The position numbers and the translations under genes were made by a program. Below, in pieces: positions 18,987-28,118 of a stretch of DNA of 64,000 bases. Origin of the DNA: Modestobacter sp. VKM Ac-2977 (GTDB lineage: Bacteria; Actinomycetota; Actinomycetes; Mycobacteriales; Geodermatophilaceae); NCBI RefSeq assembly GCF_026968045.1, contig NZ_JAPVBQ010000001.1, positions 881,238 to 945,237 on the forward strand, in the 5' to 3' direction. Within the stretch, counting starts at the first letter, position 1; each line of letters opens with the position of its first letter. The notes under the pieces are model-generated. The model did no database searches. It saw nothing but the letters and a program-made list of their open reading frames with translations, and had not been told where the DNA came from.

Positions 18987-19658
18987 TCAGCTCTCCGACG
19001 AGGCCGGGGTCGCGGCGGGCTCGGGGTCGACGGCGAGCAGCGGCGCGAAGGCCGCCACGACGTCGGTGGCCGCCGCCTGGGCCTGGTCGCTGCTGGGGCC
19101 CGGCTCGGGCACGAAGAGGGTCTGCCGGTAGTACGCCAGCTCCCGGATCGACTCCAGGATGTCGGCCAGCGCCCGGTGGGCCAGGCCCTTGGGCGGCTGG
19201 GCGAAGTAGACCCGGGGGAACCAGCGGCGGCCGAGCTCCTTGATCGAGGACACGTCGATCATCCGGTAGTGCAGGTGGTCGTCGAGCTCGGGCATGTCCC
19301 GGGCGAGGAAGCCGCGGTCGGTGCCGATCGAGTTGCCGCACAACGGGGCGGTGCGGCGCTCGGGGACGAACCGCTTCACGTAGGCGAGCACCAGGGCCTG
19401 GGCCTCCTCGAGGGTGACCGTCGAGGCGCGCACCTCCTCGGTGAGCCCGGACTTGGCGTGCATCTCGGTGACCACGTCGGCCATGCCGGCCAGGTCGGGG
19501 TCCTCGGCGTGGATGATCACGTCCAGACCCGGGTCGAGCACGTTCAGCTGGGAGTCGGTGACCACGACCGCGACCTCGATGAGCTTGTCGCTGGCCAGGT
19601 CGAGCCCGGTCATCTCACAGTCGATCCAGACCAGGTTGTTCGCTGCGCTGTCGGCCAC
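18987..19658 (-). CDS. orn: oligoribonuclease
   Basis: 223 aa from GTG 19658 ([19 protein letters not shown]). It is a DEDDh 3'-5' exonuclease: WIDCEMTG carries the first Asp and Glu, NSIGTDRGF the third acid, and [10 protein letters not shown] the catalytic His and last Asp. Orn degrades 2-5 nt RNAs and the pGpG product of cyclic di-GMP breakdown. The C-terminal extension of ~35 residues rich in Ala/Pro/Glu is common in actinobacteria. Confidence 0.95.
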   Translation of the reverse strand: MADSAANNLVWIDCEMTGLDLASDKLIEVAVVVTDSQLNVLDPGLDVIIHAEDPDLAGMADVVTEMHAKSGLTEEVRASTVTLEEAQALVLAYVKRFVPERRTAPLCGNSIGTDRGFLARDMPELDDHLHYRMIDVSSIKELGRRWFPRVYFAQPPKGLAHRALADILESIRELAYYRQTLFVPEPGPSSDQAQAAATDVVAAFAPLLAVDPEPAATPASSES

Positions 19659-19797
19659 GGCCGCGACCCTACGCACTGCGCGGCGGACCACCGGCCACAC
19701 CCGCCCCACCGCTCCCGATCCGCTCCTGCAGTCGGGTCTCCGGGCCCTCTCCCGCCGCTACAGTCCGGGCTCCTGCACCGACCTCGCGGAGCCGCTC

Positions 19798-21021
19798 GTG
19801 TCCTCCAGCACCTCCTTCACCCCGCGCTCCGACACGGCGGTGCCGGCACCGGCCTCACCGGGCGCCGCGTTCCGGCACCCGGTCGCGCTCCTGCGCTGGC
19901 TCTGGGAGGCCTACCTGACCCCCGGCCGCCCCGGCCGGCCCACCAGCCCGGACGAGCTGCGCTGGATGTACACGGCCTGGCTGGCTGCGTTCGCGCTGAA
20001 GATGCTCGGCTCCTCCTGGGACGTCTCCTGGCACTTCAAGTGGCTGCGCGACGACCTCGCCCCACCGCACCTGCTCAACTCGGCCGGCACCGTGCTCGTC
20101 GTCGCCCTCGTCGTCTTCCACAGCTACAGCGGCTACGGGGTCGACCGGCGGGCGCTGCAGCTGATGCAGGCCGGCATCGGCACCTTCCTGGTCGCCGTCC
20201 CGATCGACGTCCTCAACCACCGCATCAACGGGCTGGACATCACCAGCTGGAGCCCCAGCCACGCGCTGTTGTACGTGGGGACGGCGATCATGCTCGCCGG
20301 TGCCATCCGGGGCTGGTGGCTCTACGCGGCACCCGGCAAGCTGCGCGACCTGGTGTCGCTGGGGCTGTGGCTGTTCTTCGTGGAGAACGTGCTCTTCCCC
20401 AACCAGCACCAGGAGTACGGGGTGCTCTCCCTGGCCGACTACCGGGCCGGGCGCACCACCGCCGAACCGCAGCTGCTCGACTTCGCCGCCTCGCAGGGTC
20501 AGACCCCGACCCAGTTCATGCTCCCGGTGCCCGCCTGGGTGCACCCGGCCTGGTTGGTCTGCGCCGGAGTGCTCGCCCTGGTGGTGGCCCGCAGGACCGT
20601 CGGCCTGCGCTGGACGGCGACGACCCTGGCCGGGGTCTACCTGGCCTACCGGGCGGTGACCGGGCTGCTGCTGGACGCCACCGGCTTCCCGCCCTCGGTC
20701 CTGCCGCTGATGCTGCTTGCCGGCGCGGTCCTCGTCGACCTGGCCGTGCTCGCCCGGGTCCCGGGCTGGCTGGCCGGCCTGGCCGTCACCGGGGGAGTGG
20801 CCGCCGCGGCGATGGTCCAGTCGACGCTCGACGTCATCCCGCCGTGGAACTGGTCGGCCCTGCCCGTGGTGGCCGTCGGCCTCGCCGCGCTGTGGGGCGC
20901 CCTGGACCTGGTGACCAGGAGCTCCTGGTGGGTCCGCTGGCAGGCGCCGGTGGAGCCGGGCCGCCCCTCGGCCGGGGACACACCGGTGGCGGTCGCGGAG
21001 GGCGGCGCGTCCTCGCACTGA
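19798..21021 (+). CDS. polytopic membrane protein of unknown function
   Basis: 407 aa from GTG 19798 (GGAG eight bases upstream; the frame is open to 19414 but overlaps orn in antisense). About nine to ten hydrophobic helices. Conspicuous polar motifs sit between or at the edge of helices: SSWDVSWHFKWLRDDL, DVLNHRINGLD, SWSPSHALLYVG and FPNQHQEYG. The spaced His residues and the layout resemble a metal- or haem-binding membrane protein, but I do not recognise the family. Flanking genes give no clue. Confidence 0.72.
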   Translation: MSSSTSFTPRSDTAVPAPASPGAAFRHPVALLRWLWEAYLTPGRPGRPTSPDELRWMYTAWLAAFALKMLGSSWDVSWHFKWLRDDLAPPHLLNSAGTVLVVALVVFHSYSGYGVDRRALQLMQAGIGTFLVAVPIDVLNHRINGLDITSWSPSHALLYVGTAIMLAGAIRGWWLYAAPGKLRDLVSLGLWLFFVENVLFPNQHQEYGVLSLADYRAGRTTAEPQLLDFAASQGQTPTQFMLPVPAWVHPAWLVCAGVLALVVARRTVGLRWTATTLAGVYLAYRAVTGLLLDATGFPPSVLPLMLLAGAVLVDLAVLARVPGWLAGLAVTGGVAAAAMVQSTLDVIPPWNWSALPVVAVGLAALWGALDLVTRSSWWVRWQAPVEPGRPSAGDTPVAVAEGGASSH

Positions 21022-21139
21022 GCCCCGGGACGGGCCGGTCGATGACGTAACGTCGAAGACGTCCGCCGCCCAGCCGCCGCGGCGCCCTCCGCGGCCGCAC
21101 CCGTCCCGCCGCGCCCCGCTGCCTCCCCCTGGAGAGTCC

Positions 21140-22912
21140 GTGCTGATCCTCACGCCGACGCCGCTGCAGACAGCGGCCGAGCGTGCGTTCTTCGCCGAAC
21201 TCGCCGGCTGGGACACCGGCAGCGGCGTGCGCGGCGCGGTGATGGCCTCGTTGCCGGTCGTCGAGGGCCCGATGCAGCGCCGGCAGTCCGACGCGGTGCT
21301 GTTCGTGCCCGAGGGCGTCGCCGTCGTCCGGGTGGTCGAGGTGGAGCGCCAGTCCGGCGTCGTCACCGCGTCACCCGAAGGTGCCTGGACCATCGGTCCC
21401 GGCGACGGGCCCGGTGAGGTGCTCCAGCTGGCCGGTGGGGGCTCCAACCCGCTCGACGGCCTGATGCGGTCGGGCATGCACGCCGCGGTGACGCTGCGGC
21501 AGGCCGGGCTGGAGCCCGGGCGGATCGCCCGGCTCACCGTCCTCACCGGCTCGGTGACCGGGCTGCTGCCGGCCGACGGCGATCTGGGGGAGGGCGACCA
21601 GGTCGCCCTCCTGGACTCCGGCTCGCTGCAGCTCGGGGTCGCCCGCGCGGCCCGGTACGCGGGCACGGACAACCCCCGACTGTGGACGACGGCCGACGTC
21701 CGGGCCGGCATCGAGGCCCTCGGCGTGGCCGGCCGGATCCCCACGGTCGAGGAGCTCAACGGCGAGGGGTTCCCCTACTCGCCCTACGTGCTGCGCCGCC
21801 CGGACCTGCTGACCCCGGCTGCGCTGAACGCCGCACCCCGCCGCACCACCGTGGCCGCGCCGACGTCCGCACCGGCGGACGGGGCGAGGCGCAGCAGCGG
21901 CGAGGCCGGTCCGCTGGTCGACCCGGCCGCCGCCGCCCGGATCGCCGCCGCCGCCGTCGAGGCGCAGGAGGCCGCCGAGCGGAGGGACGCCGCGCCGCAG
22001 TCCGCCGTCGTCCCGCCCGCGGAGGAGGCTCCCTCGGACCGCCGGCCGCCGGGCCGTCCCGGGGACACCATGGCGCTGGTCCACGAGCCGGCCGAGCCCT
22101 CGGCGGACGACACCGGTGGGCTGGGTGGGCTCTTCGGTGCCGCCGGCGCCTCGGCGCCCGTCGCGGAGCCCACCCCACCTCGGCTGCGCGAGCTGCCGCC
22201 GGAGCTCCGTCCCCGCCCGCAGGCGCGGTCCGTCGTACCGGCGGCGGGCAGCACCGCGGCGACCGCCCGGGGCGACTCCTCCCGCGGCAGGCAGGTCCTC
22301 CTGGTGCTGGTGGCGCTGGCGGTGGTGGCGCTGCTCGTCGTCGTGGGCGTCCTGGCGCTCGGCGACGACGACGGCGACGCGCGGGCGACGACGGCGGGCG
22401 CGACCACCGGCGCCGCACCCGTCACGTCGGCGGCCCCGGGCCCCGTCGTCGGCGCCACCGCGGTCGTCAACGGCACCACCTTCACGCTGCGCGTGGTCGA
22501 GGAGAACTCGACCTGCATCGGGCACTCCTACGACGCCGTCGCCGGGTTCTTCGCCAACAACGACTGCACCGACCTGGAGCGGGCGCTGTGGGCGGCCGAG
22601 GTCGAGGGCCTGCCCGCCGTCGTCTCGGTGGCTCGCGTGACCATGCCCGACCCGGCCAGCGCCCAGGCGCTCCGGTCGCTGGCCGACACCGACGGCAGCG
22701 GCAACGTCAGCGACCTGCTGCGCGAAGGTGTGAGCTATGAGGGCGCACCCGAGCGGCTCTCCGGCGCCCAGTACGCCAGCAGCCAGCAGGACGCCACGGT
22801 CACCATCGTGGAGACCTCGTGGGCCGGGGCCGAGCGGGGCGCCACCTCGGCGCTGGACGCCCTGGCCAGCGCCGGGCTCTCGCTGCCCGGCGACGGGGTC
22901 GACACCAACTGA
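21140..22912 (+). CDS. NERD-like domain protein with one membrane helix
   Basis: 590 aa. Residues about 10-140 look like a divergent nuclease-related (NERD) domain (RRQSDAVLFVPEGVAVVRVVEVERQ), but the catalytic Lys usual in the EVK motif is missing. A low-complexity Ala/Pro/Glu region follows, then one membrane helix (about 384-406) and an extracytoplasmic domain of ~170 residues with two Cys (STCIGHSYD, NNDCTD) that could form a disulfide. The cytoplasmic domain with an exported C-terminus suggests a sensor or envelope anchor. GGAGAG precedes the GTG. Confidence 0.7.
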   Translation: MLILTPTPLQTAAERAFFAELAGWDTGSGVRGAVMASLPVVEGPMQRRQSDAVLFVPEGVAVVRVVEVERQSGVVTASPEGAWTIGPGDGPGEVLQLAGGGSNPLDGLMRSGMHAAVTLRQAGLEPGRIARLTVLTGSVTGLLPADGDLGEGDQVALLDSGSLQLGVARAARYAGTDNPRLWTTADVRAGIEALGVAGRIPTVEELNGEGFPYSPYVLRRPDLLTPAALNAAPRRTTVAAPTSAPADGARRSSGEAGPLVDPAAAARIAAAAVEAQEAAERRDAAPQSAVVPPAEEAPSDRRPPGRPGDTMALVHEPAEPSADDTGGLGGLFGAAGASAPVAEPTPPRLRELPPELRPRPQARSVVPAAGSTAATARGDSSRGRQVLLVLVALAVVALLVVVGVLALGDDDGDARATTAGATTGAAPVTSAAPGPVVGATAVVNGTTFTLRVVEENSTCIGHSYDAVAGFFANNDCTDLERALWAAEVEGLPAVVSVARVTMPDPASAQALRSLADTDGSGNVSDLLREGVSYEGAPERLSGAQYASSQQDATVTIVETSWAGAERGATSALDALASAGLSLPGDGVDTN

Positions 22913-22937
22913 AGGAGGACGGGGTCCTTCCTCAGGC
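22912..22937. terminator. short GGAC/GTCC inverted repeat between convergent genes
   Basis: Starting at the stop codon of the NERD-like gene, an imperfect hairpin (AAGGAGGAC, GGG, GTCCTTCCT) runs to the stop of the tetR gene at 22932. It probably terminates both transcripts. It shares the GAAGGAC..C opening with the longer repeats after ettA and the quinone oxidoreductase gene. Confidence 0.45.
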
Positions 22938-23528
22938 GAGGGCGGCGGCCATCGCCATCTCGGCCAGCAGGCCGGCCATCGCCGGGCGAGCGACCCGGCC
23001 GGCGCTGTGCGGCGTGGAGTTGATCAGCCCGAAGAGCGCGTGTGCCCGGGCGCGGCAGGCCGCCGTCGAGGCCTCGGGGTGGAGCCTGGCCAGCACGGCG
23101 ACCCACTCCTCGACGTAGCGCCGCTGCAGCTGCCGCACCTGGCGGGCGTCCCGGTCGGTCAGCGCGCCCAGGTCGCGGTCCTGCACCGTGATCAACGCGG
23201 GGTTGTCCAGCGCGAAGTCGACCTGGAACTCCACCAGGGCGCGCAGCTGGTCGACCGGTGACGCCCCGGCCGCCGCGACTCGTTCGGTTCCCCCGGCCAG
23301 CAGCCGCTCGCTGATCCGCAGCAGCATCTCGGCCAGCATCGCGTCCTTGCTGGCGAAGTGCCGGTAGATCGCCGGGCCGGTCACGCCCACCGCGGCGCCC
23401 ACGTCGTCGACGCCGACGGCGCGCGAGCCCCGTTCGGCGAAGAGCTGGGCGGCCGCGCGCAGGATCTGCTCACGCCGGGAGGGGTTCGCCGCGTCGCTGT
23501 GCAGGGCGCTGTCCTGCTGGGACGTCAC
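22932..23528 (-). CDS. TetR-family repressor of the leucine catabolic genes
   Basis: 198 aa. An N-terminal TetR helix-turn-helix (RREQILRAAAQLFAERG and GVDDVGAAVGVTGPAIYRHF, residues 15-65) precedes an all-helical ligand domain. It is divergent from accD1 with 45 bp between the starts, and two matching operator-like sites lie there, so it most likely represses itself and the acyl-CoA carboxylase genes, probably sensing an acyl-CoA. A TetR gene near accD1-accA1 is also seen in mycobacteria. Confidence 0.87.
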   Translation of the reverse strand: MTSQQDSALHSDAANPSRREQILRAAAQLFAERGSRAVGVDDVGAAVGVTGPAIYRHFASKDAMLAEMLLRISERLLAGGTERVAAAGASPVDQLRALVEFQVDFALDNPALITVQDRDLGALTDRDARQVRQLQRRYVEEWVAVLARLHPEASTAACRARAHALFGLINSTPHSAGRVARPAMAGLLAEMAMAAALA

Positions 23529-23537
23529 GGCGTCAGG

Positions 23538-23581
23538 TTAATCGCCGTTCACCCTGGACCAACACTGTGAACCGTGGTTAA
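23538..23581. promoter_or_regulatory. two operator-like sites between tetR and accD1
   Basis: Site 1 (23538-23551) read on the minus strand is TGAACGGCGATTAA; site 2 (23568-23581) on the plus strand is TGAACCGTGGTTAA. They fit one imperfect palindromic consensus, TGAACSGYGRTTAA, and their centres are exactly 30 bp apart, about three helical turns. Site 2 covers the proposed accD1 start codon. This is the arrangement expected for two TetR dimers on the same DNA face. Confidence 0.6.
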
Positions 23582-25193
23582 CCTCACTCCCGTGGACGCA
23601 CCGGTGCTGCCCAGTGCCCCGTCGGCGGACCCGGCGGTGGCCGGCAACGCCGCACACCACGCCGGCCTGGCCGCCGCACTGGCCGCCCAGCTGGCCCGGG
23701 TGGCGCTCGGTGGGGGTGAGCGGGCCCGGCAGCGGCACACCGACCGCGGCAAGCTCCTGCCCCGCGAACGCGTCGACGCGCTGCTGGACCCCGGGAGCCC
23801 GTTCCTGGAGCTGTCACCGCTGGCTGCGCACGGCCTCTACGACGACGAGGCGCCGGCCGCGGGGATCATCACCGGCGTCGGGCGGGTGGCCGGGCGTGAG
23901 GTCGTCGTCGTCGCCAACGACGCCACCGTCAAGGGCGGCACCTACTACCCGATGACGGTGAAGAAGCACCTGCGGGCGCAGGAGGTGGCGAAGGAGAACC
24001 GGCTGCCCTGCATCTACCTGGTCGACTCCGGCGGGGCCTTCCTGCCGCTGCAGGACGAGGTCTTCCCCGACCGCGAGCACTTCGGCCGGATCTTCTTCAA
24101 CCAGGCGAACCTGTCCAAGGCGGGGATCCCGCAGATCGCCGCCGTCCTCGGCTCGTGCACCGCCGGCGGTGCCTACGTGCCGGCGATGAGCGACGAGGCG
24201 GTCATCGTCCGCGGCCAGGGCACGATCTTCCTGGGCGGCCCGCCGCTGGTGAAGGCGGCGACGGGAGAGGAGGTCAGCGCCGAGGACCTCGGCGGCGGCG
24301 ACCTGCACTCCCGGGTCAGCGGGGTCACCGACCACCTCGCCGAGGACGACGCGCACGCGCTGCAGATCGTCCGGCAGATCGTCGGCACCCTCGGCCCGCG
24401 CGAGCCCCGGCCCTGGGACGTCGAGCCGGTCGAGGAGCCCGCGTACCCGGCGGAGAGCCTCTACGACGTCGTCCCGGTCGACACCCGCACGCCCTACGAC
24501 GTCCGCGAGGTGATCGCCCGGCTGGTCGACGGCAGCCGGTTCGCCGAGTTCAAGCCGCTGTACGGGCCGACGCTGGTCACCGGCTTCGCGCGGCTGCACG
24601 GCCACCCAGTCGGGATCATCGCCAACAACGGCGTCCTGTTCGGTGAGTCCGCGCTCAAGGGCGCGCACTTCATCGAGCTGTGCGACCGGCGCAAGACCCC
24701 GCTGCTGTTCCTGCAGAACATCTCCGGGTTCATGGTCGGCCGTGACTACGAGGCCGGCGGCATCGCCAAGCACGGCGCGAAGATGGTCACCGCCGTGGCC
24801 TGCGCGCGGGTGCCCAAGCTGACCGTCGTCATCGGTGGCTCGTTCGGCGCCGGCAACTACTCGATGTGCGGCCGGGCGTACTCACCGCGGTTCCTGTTCA
24901 CCTGGCCCAATGCCCGCATCTCGGTGATGGGCGGGGAGCAGGCGGCCAGCGTGCTGGCGCAGGTCCGCCGGGACCGGCTGGGGGACGACTGGAGCGCCGA
25001 GGACGAGGAGGCGTTCAAGGCGCCGATCCGCCAGCGGTACGAGGAGCAGGGCCACCCGTACCACGCCACGGCCCGGCTCTGGGACGACGGCGTCATCGAC
25101 CCCGCCCAGACCCGCACCGTGCTCGGGCTCGCGCTCTCCGCGTGCGCCAACGCCCCCCTCGAGGAGGTCGGCTATGGCGTCTTCCGCATGTGA
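23574..25193 (+). CDS. accD1: acyl-CoA (methylcrotonyl-CoA) carboxylase beta subunit
   Basis: 539 aa carboxyltransferase with the two crotonase-like halves of the biotin-dependent family ([74 protein letters not shown]). These sequences match methylcrotonyl-CoA carboxylases of leucine breakdown better than propionyl-CoA enzymes. The start is GTG 23574 or GTG 23592; neither has a Shine-Dalgarno sequence, so a leaderless mRNA is possible. The alpha subunit lies 0.9 kb downstream. Confidence 0.9.
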   Translation: MVNLTPVDAPVLPSAPSADPAVAGNAAHHAGLAAALAAQLARVALGGGERARQRHTDRGKLLPRERVDALLDPGSPFLELSPLAAHGLYDDEAPAAGIITGVGRVAGREVVVVANDATVKGGTYYPMTVKKHLRAQEVAKENRLPCIYLVDSGGAFLPLQDEVFPDREHFGRIFFNQANLSKAGIPQIAAVLGSCTAGGAYVPAMSDEAVIVRGQGTIFLGGPPLVKAATGEEVSAEDLGGGDLHSRVSGVTDHLAEDDAHALQIVRQIVGTLGPREPRPWDVEPVEEPAYPAESLYDVVPVDTRTPYDVREVIARLVDGSRFAEFKPLYGPTLVTGFARLHGHPVGIIANNGVLFGESALKGAHFIELCDRRKTPLLFLQNISGFMVGRDYEAGGIAKHGAKMVTAVACARVPKLTVVIGGSFGAGNYSMCGRAYSPRFLFTWPNARISVMGGEQAASVLAQVRRDRLGDDWSAEDEEAFKAPIRQRYEEQGHPYHATARLWDDGVIDPAQTRTVLGLALSACANAPLEEVGYGVFRM

Positions 25194-25199
25194 GTGGTG

Positions 25200-25229
25200 G
25201 AGGGGCCAAGTTCGCGACTTTGGCCCCTC
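25200..25229. terminator. palindrome with TCGCGA centre between accD1 and ferritin
   Basis: Arms GAGGGGCCAA and TTGGCCCCTC are perfect complements around TCGCGA. It lies seven bases after the accD1 stop and seven before the ferritin stop, so it would end both convergent transcripts. A second copy with 24 of 29 bases identical is at 26061-26089. Confidence 0.7.
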
Positions 25230-25236
25230 GATGGGG

Positions 25237-25767
25237 TCAGCCGGCGGCGCCGGCGATGGCGGGGGCCATCGGGTCGGTGCCCTCGGGCTTGACCTCGCGC
25301 AGCACGTAGTCCTCGATCTGCTCCACGTCGTGGGCCGAGCGACGGACGACGGCGAGCAGGTCGCTCATCTTGCTGACCTCCTCGACCTGCTCCTTGATGA
25401 ACCACTGCATGAACTGGTCGGAGGCGAAGTCGTTGTGCTGCCGGGCGACCGCGGTGAGCTGGTTGATCTGCTCGGTGACCCGCTTCTCCTGCTCCAGGGC
25501 CAGGGCGACCGGGGCGACGACGTCGGAGAAGTCGGTGATCGGGGCGGCGATGCCGGGGATCTTCACCGGGGCGTCGGCGTCGAGCAGGTAGCGGACCATC
25601 ATCATCGCGTGGTCGCGCTCCTCGCCGGCCTGGTCGAAGAACAGCTGCGCGGTCTGCGGCATGGTCAGCTCGTCGAAGTAGATGGCGCAGGCGACGTACT
25701 GCTGGTGGGCGGCGAACTCGTGGCCGATCTGGGCGTTGAGCAGGTCGATGAAGGCATCGGCGGCCAT
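25237..25767 (-). CDS. ferritin-like iron storage protein
   Basis: 176 aa from ATG 25767, after AGGAGTC. A four-helix ferritin: ferroxidase-site residues are visible in GHEFAAHQQY, GEERDHAMMM and LEQEKRVTEQINQL, with a C-terminal fifth helix (FIKEQVEEVSKMSDLLAVV). It resembles actinobacterial non-haem BfrB-type ferritins, which oxidise and store iron. It runs against the surrounding leucine catabolic genes and separates accD1 from accA1, so it is not part of that operon. Confidence 0.9.
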   Translation of the reverse strand: MAADAFIDLLNAQIGHEFAAHQQYVACAIYFDELTMPQTAQLFFDQAGEERDHAMMMVRYLLDADAPVKIPGIAAPITDFSDVVAPVALALEQEKRVTEQINQLTAVARQHNDFASDQFMQWFIKEQVEEVSKMSDLLAVVRRSAHDVEQIEDYVLREVKPEGTDPMAPAIAGAAG

Positions 25768-25865
25768 CGGGACTCCTGTAGGTCGCTGGGTGACGTCCCT
25801 CGAACGGTATCGGGCGACACGCCGCAGCCGTGGACGGGTCGGCAAGGCATGGCTAACCTCACCGC

Positions 25866-26051
25866 GTGGGGAAGCCGGCCAAGATGCCCAAGAAGAAGTG
25901 CTGCGTCGACAAGCCGCGGTGCGGTCGCTGTCCGCTGCGGGCGCTCGCCGAGGGGACGCTCCCGCCCGGCTACACCGTCAAGAAGCGCCGGCTGGTCAAG
26001 GCCACCAAGGCCGACGTCGTCCTCGCGAAGAGCACCCGCAAGGCGGCCTGA
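25866..26051 (+). CDS. small basic Cys-rich protein
   Basis: 61 aa, strongly basic, with four Cys in the pattern CC-X5-C-X2-C (KKCCVDKPRCGRCPLRAL), which suggests a small zinc-binding or RNA-binding protein. It starts at GTG 25866 or within a few codons and is divergent from the ferritin gene. I do not recognise a named family, but composition and codon use look genuine. Confidence 0.65.
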   Translation: MGKPAKMPKKKCCVDKPRCGRCPLRALAEGTLPPGYTVKKRRLVKATKADVVLAKSTRKAA

Positions 26052-26060
26052 CCCCGCCTG

Positions 26061-26089
26061 GGGCCGGAATCGCGACTTCGGCCCCTCGC
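26061..26089. repeat. second TCGCGA-centred palindrome, before accA1
   Basis: GGGGCCG and CGGCCCC arms surround a TCGCGA-containing centre. It lies nine bases after the small Cys-protein stop and 17 before the accA1 start. It shares 24 of 29 bases with 25201-25229 and could terminate the upstream transcript. Confidence 0.65.
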
Positions 26090-26106
26090 GTGGGGGGTGG
26101 TGAGGC

Positions 26107-28116
26107 GTGTTCGAGACCGTCCTGGTCGCCAACCGCGGTGAGATCGCCGTCCGGGTCATCCGGACGCTGCGGGCGATGGGCATCCGCTCGGTCGCGGTGC
26201 ACAGCGAGGCCGACGCCGGTGCGCTGCACACCCGGCTGGCCGACGTCGCCGTCCCGATCGGCCCGGCTCCGGCCGCGCTGAGCTACCTGTCCATCGAGCG
26301 GGTGCTGGACGCCGCCCGGCGCACCGGCGCCCAGGCCGTGCACCCCGGCTACGGCTTCCTCTCCGAGAACGTGGAGTTCGCCCGCGCCTGCGAGAAGGCC
26401 GGGATCGTCTTCATCGGCCCGCCGGTCGCCGCGATCGAGGCGATGGGCGACAAGATCCGGGCCAAGCAGACCGTCGCCGCCGCCGGGGTGCCGGTCGTGC
26501 CGGGCCGCACCGAGCCGGGCATGGACGACGCCGCAGTCGCCCGGGCCGCGGTCGAGGTCGGCTTCCCGGTGCTGCTCAAGCCCAGCGCCGGTGGCGGGGG
26601 CAAGGGCATGCGGGTGGTGCGCGACCCGGCCGAGCTGGCCGAGCAGATCGCCGGGGCCCGCCGCGAGGCCCGCGGCTCCTTCGGCGACGACACGCTGCTG
26701 GTCGAGCGCTACCTCGGGCACTCCCGGCACATCGAGGTGCAGGTCTTCGGCGACGAGCACGGCACCGTGGTCCACCTGGGCGAACGGGAGTGCAGCCTGC
26801 AGCGCCGGCACCAGAAGGTGATCGAGGAGGCGCCGTCCCCGTTGCTGTCGGAGGCCCAGCGGCAGGCGATGGGCGCGGCGGCGGTCGAGGCGGCCCGGGC
26901 GGTCGGCTACACCGGCGCCGGGACGGTCGAGTTCATCGTCGACGCGGACTCGACTGCCCGGGGGCAGGACCTCGCCTTCTTCTTCCTGGAGATGAACACC
27001 CGGCTGCAGGTCGAGCACCCGGTCACCGAGTGCGTCACCGGGCTGGACCTGGTGGAGCTGCAGCTGCGGGTGGCGGCCGGGGAGCGGCTGCCGATCGGGC
27101 AGGACGACGTCCGGCTGACCGGCCACGCGATCGAGGCGCGGGTCTACGCCGAGGACCCGGCCCGCGGGTTCCTGCCCCAGGCCGGGGAGGTCGTCGGGCT
27201 GGTCGAGCCGGCCGGCGCCGGCATCCGGGTGGACAGCTCGCTGCGGGTCGGCGGCGTCGTCGGCACCGACTACGACCCGATGCTGGCCAAGGTGATCGCC
27301 TGGGGCCCGGACCGGGAGACCGCCCGCGCGCGGCTGGTCACCGCCCTCGGCGACACCGCCGTCCTGGGCGTGGCCACCAACACCGGTTTCCTGCGGGACC
27401 TGCTGACCGACCCCGACGTCGTCGCCGGCCGGCTGGACACCGGGCTGATCGAACGCCGCGGCGAGGCGCTGACCGGCGCCCGGCCGATCCCCCCGCACGT
27501 CCACGCCGCGGCGGCGCTGGCGCTGCTGGCCGAGGCCGAGCCCCGGGGCGCAGCGGTCGACCCGTGGGCGGACACCTCGGGCTGGCGGCTCGGCGAGCCG
27601 GCCTGGACGGTGCGCCGGCTGCAGGCGCCCGGCGCCGATCCGGTGACGGTGCGGGTGCGCGGCCGGTCGTCGGCGGCGCAGGTGCGTGTCGGGGACGGCG
27701 AGCCGATGACCGCCCGGGTCGACCGGGACGGCGACCTGCTCGGCGTGACCCTCGACGACGTCACCACCCGCTACACCGTGGTGCACGCCGGGGGCACGGT
27801 CTGGCTCGCCGGGGACGGGCACGCGGTTGGGCTGCGCGAGCACGAACGGCTCGCCACGACCGGGACGGCGGCCGGGTCCGACGGTGCGGTGACCGCGCCG
27901 ATGCCCGGCACGGTCACGGTCGTGCAGGTGTCCCTCGGGGACCAGGTGGAGGCGGGCACCCCGCTGCTGGTGGTCGAGGCGATGAAGATGGAGCACGTGC
28001 TGACCGCCCCGCTCGCGGGGACGGTCACCGAGCTCCCGGTGACGGCCGGCCAGTCGGTCCGGCTCGACGAGCGGGTGGCCGTGGTGACCCCACCGGCGCC
28101 CGGCGAGGAGGAGTGA
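26107..28116 (+). CDS. accA1: acyl-CoA (methylcrotonyl-CoA) carboxylase alpha subunit
   Basis: 669 aa. Biotin carboxylase domain (1-450) with ATP-grasp motifs [14 protein letters not shown] and [14 protein letters not shown], a linker domain, and a C-terminal biotin carrier domain with the biotinylated Lys in EAMKMEH. It forms the holoenzyme with AccD1 and carboxylates 3-methylcrotonyl-CoA in leucine degradation. The acyl-CoA dehydrogenase gene follows with a few bases of overlap or spacing, giving the same order as mycobacterial accD1-accA1-fadE19. Confidence 0.93.
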   Translation: MFETVLVANRGEIAVRVIRTLRAMGIRSVAVHSEADAGALHTRLADVAVPIGPAPAALSYLSIERVLDAARRTGAQAVHPGYGFLSENVEFARACEKAGIVFIGPPVAAIEAMGDKIRAKQTVAAAGVPVVPGRTEPGMDDAAVARAAVEVGFPVLLKPSAGGGGKGMRVVRDPAELAEQIAGARREARGSFGDDTLLVERYLGHSRHIEVQVFGDEHGTVVHLGERECSLQRRHQKVIEEAPSPLLSEAQRQAMGAAAVEAARAVGYTGAGTVEFIVDADSTARGQDLAFFFLEMNTRLQVEHPVTECVTGLDLVELQLRVAAGERLPIGQDDVRLTGHAIEARVYAEDPARGFLPQAGEVVGLVEPAGAGIRVDSSLRVGGVVGTDYDPMLAKVIAWGPDRETARARLVTALGDTAVLGVATNTGFLRDLLTDPDVVAGRLDTGLIERRGEALTGARPIPPHVHAAAALALLAEAEPRGAAVDPWADTSGWRLGEPAWTVRRLQAPGADPVTVRVRGRSSAAQVRVGDGEPMTARVDRDGDLLGVTLDDVTTRYTVVHAGGTVWLAGDGHAVGLREHERLATTGTAAGSDGAVTAPMPGTVTVVQVSLGDQVEAGTPLLVVEAMKMEHVLTAPLAGTVTELPVTAGQSVRLDERVAVVTPPAPGEEE

Positions 28117-28118
28117 CC

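Noticed and set aside
24120..24660. Plus-strand Gly/Arg-rich frames inside accD1
   Set aside because: Out-of-frame shadows of the carboxyltransferase sequence.
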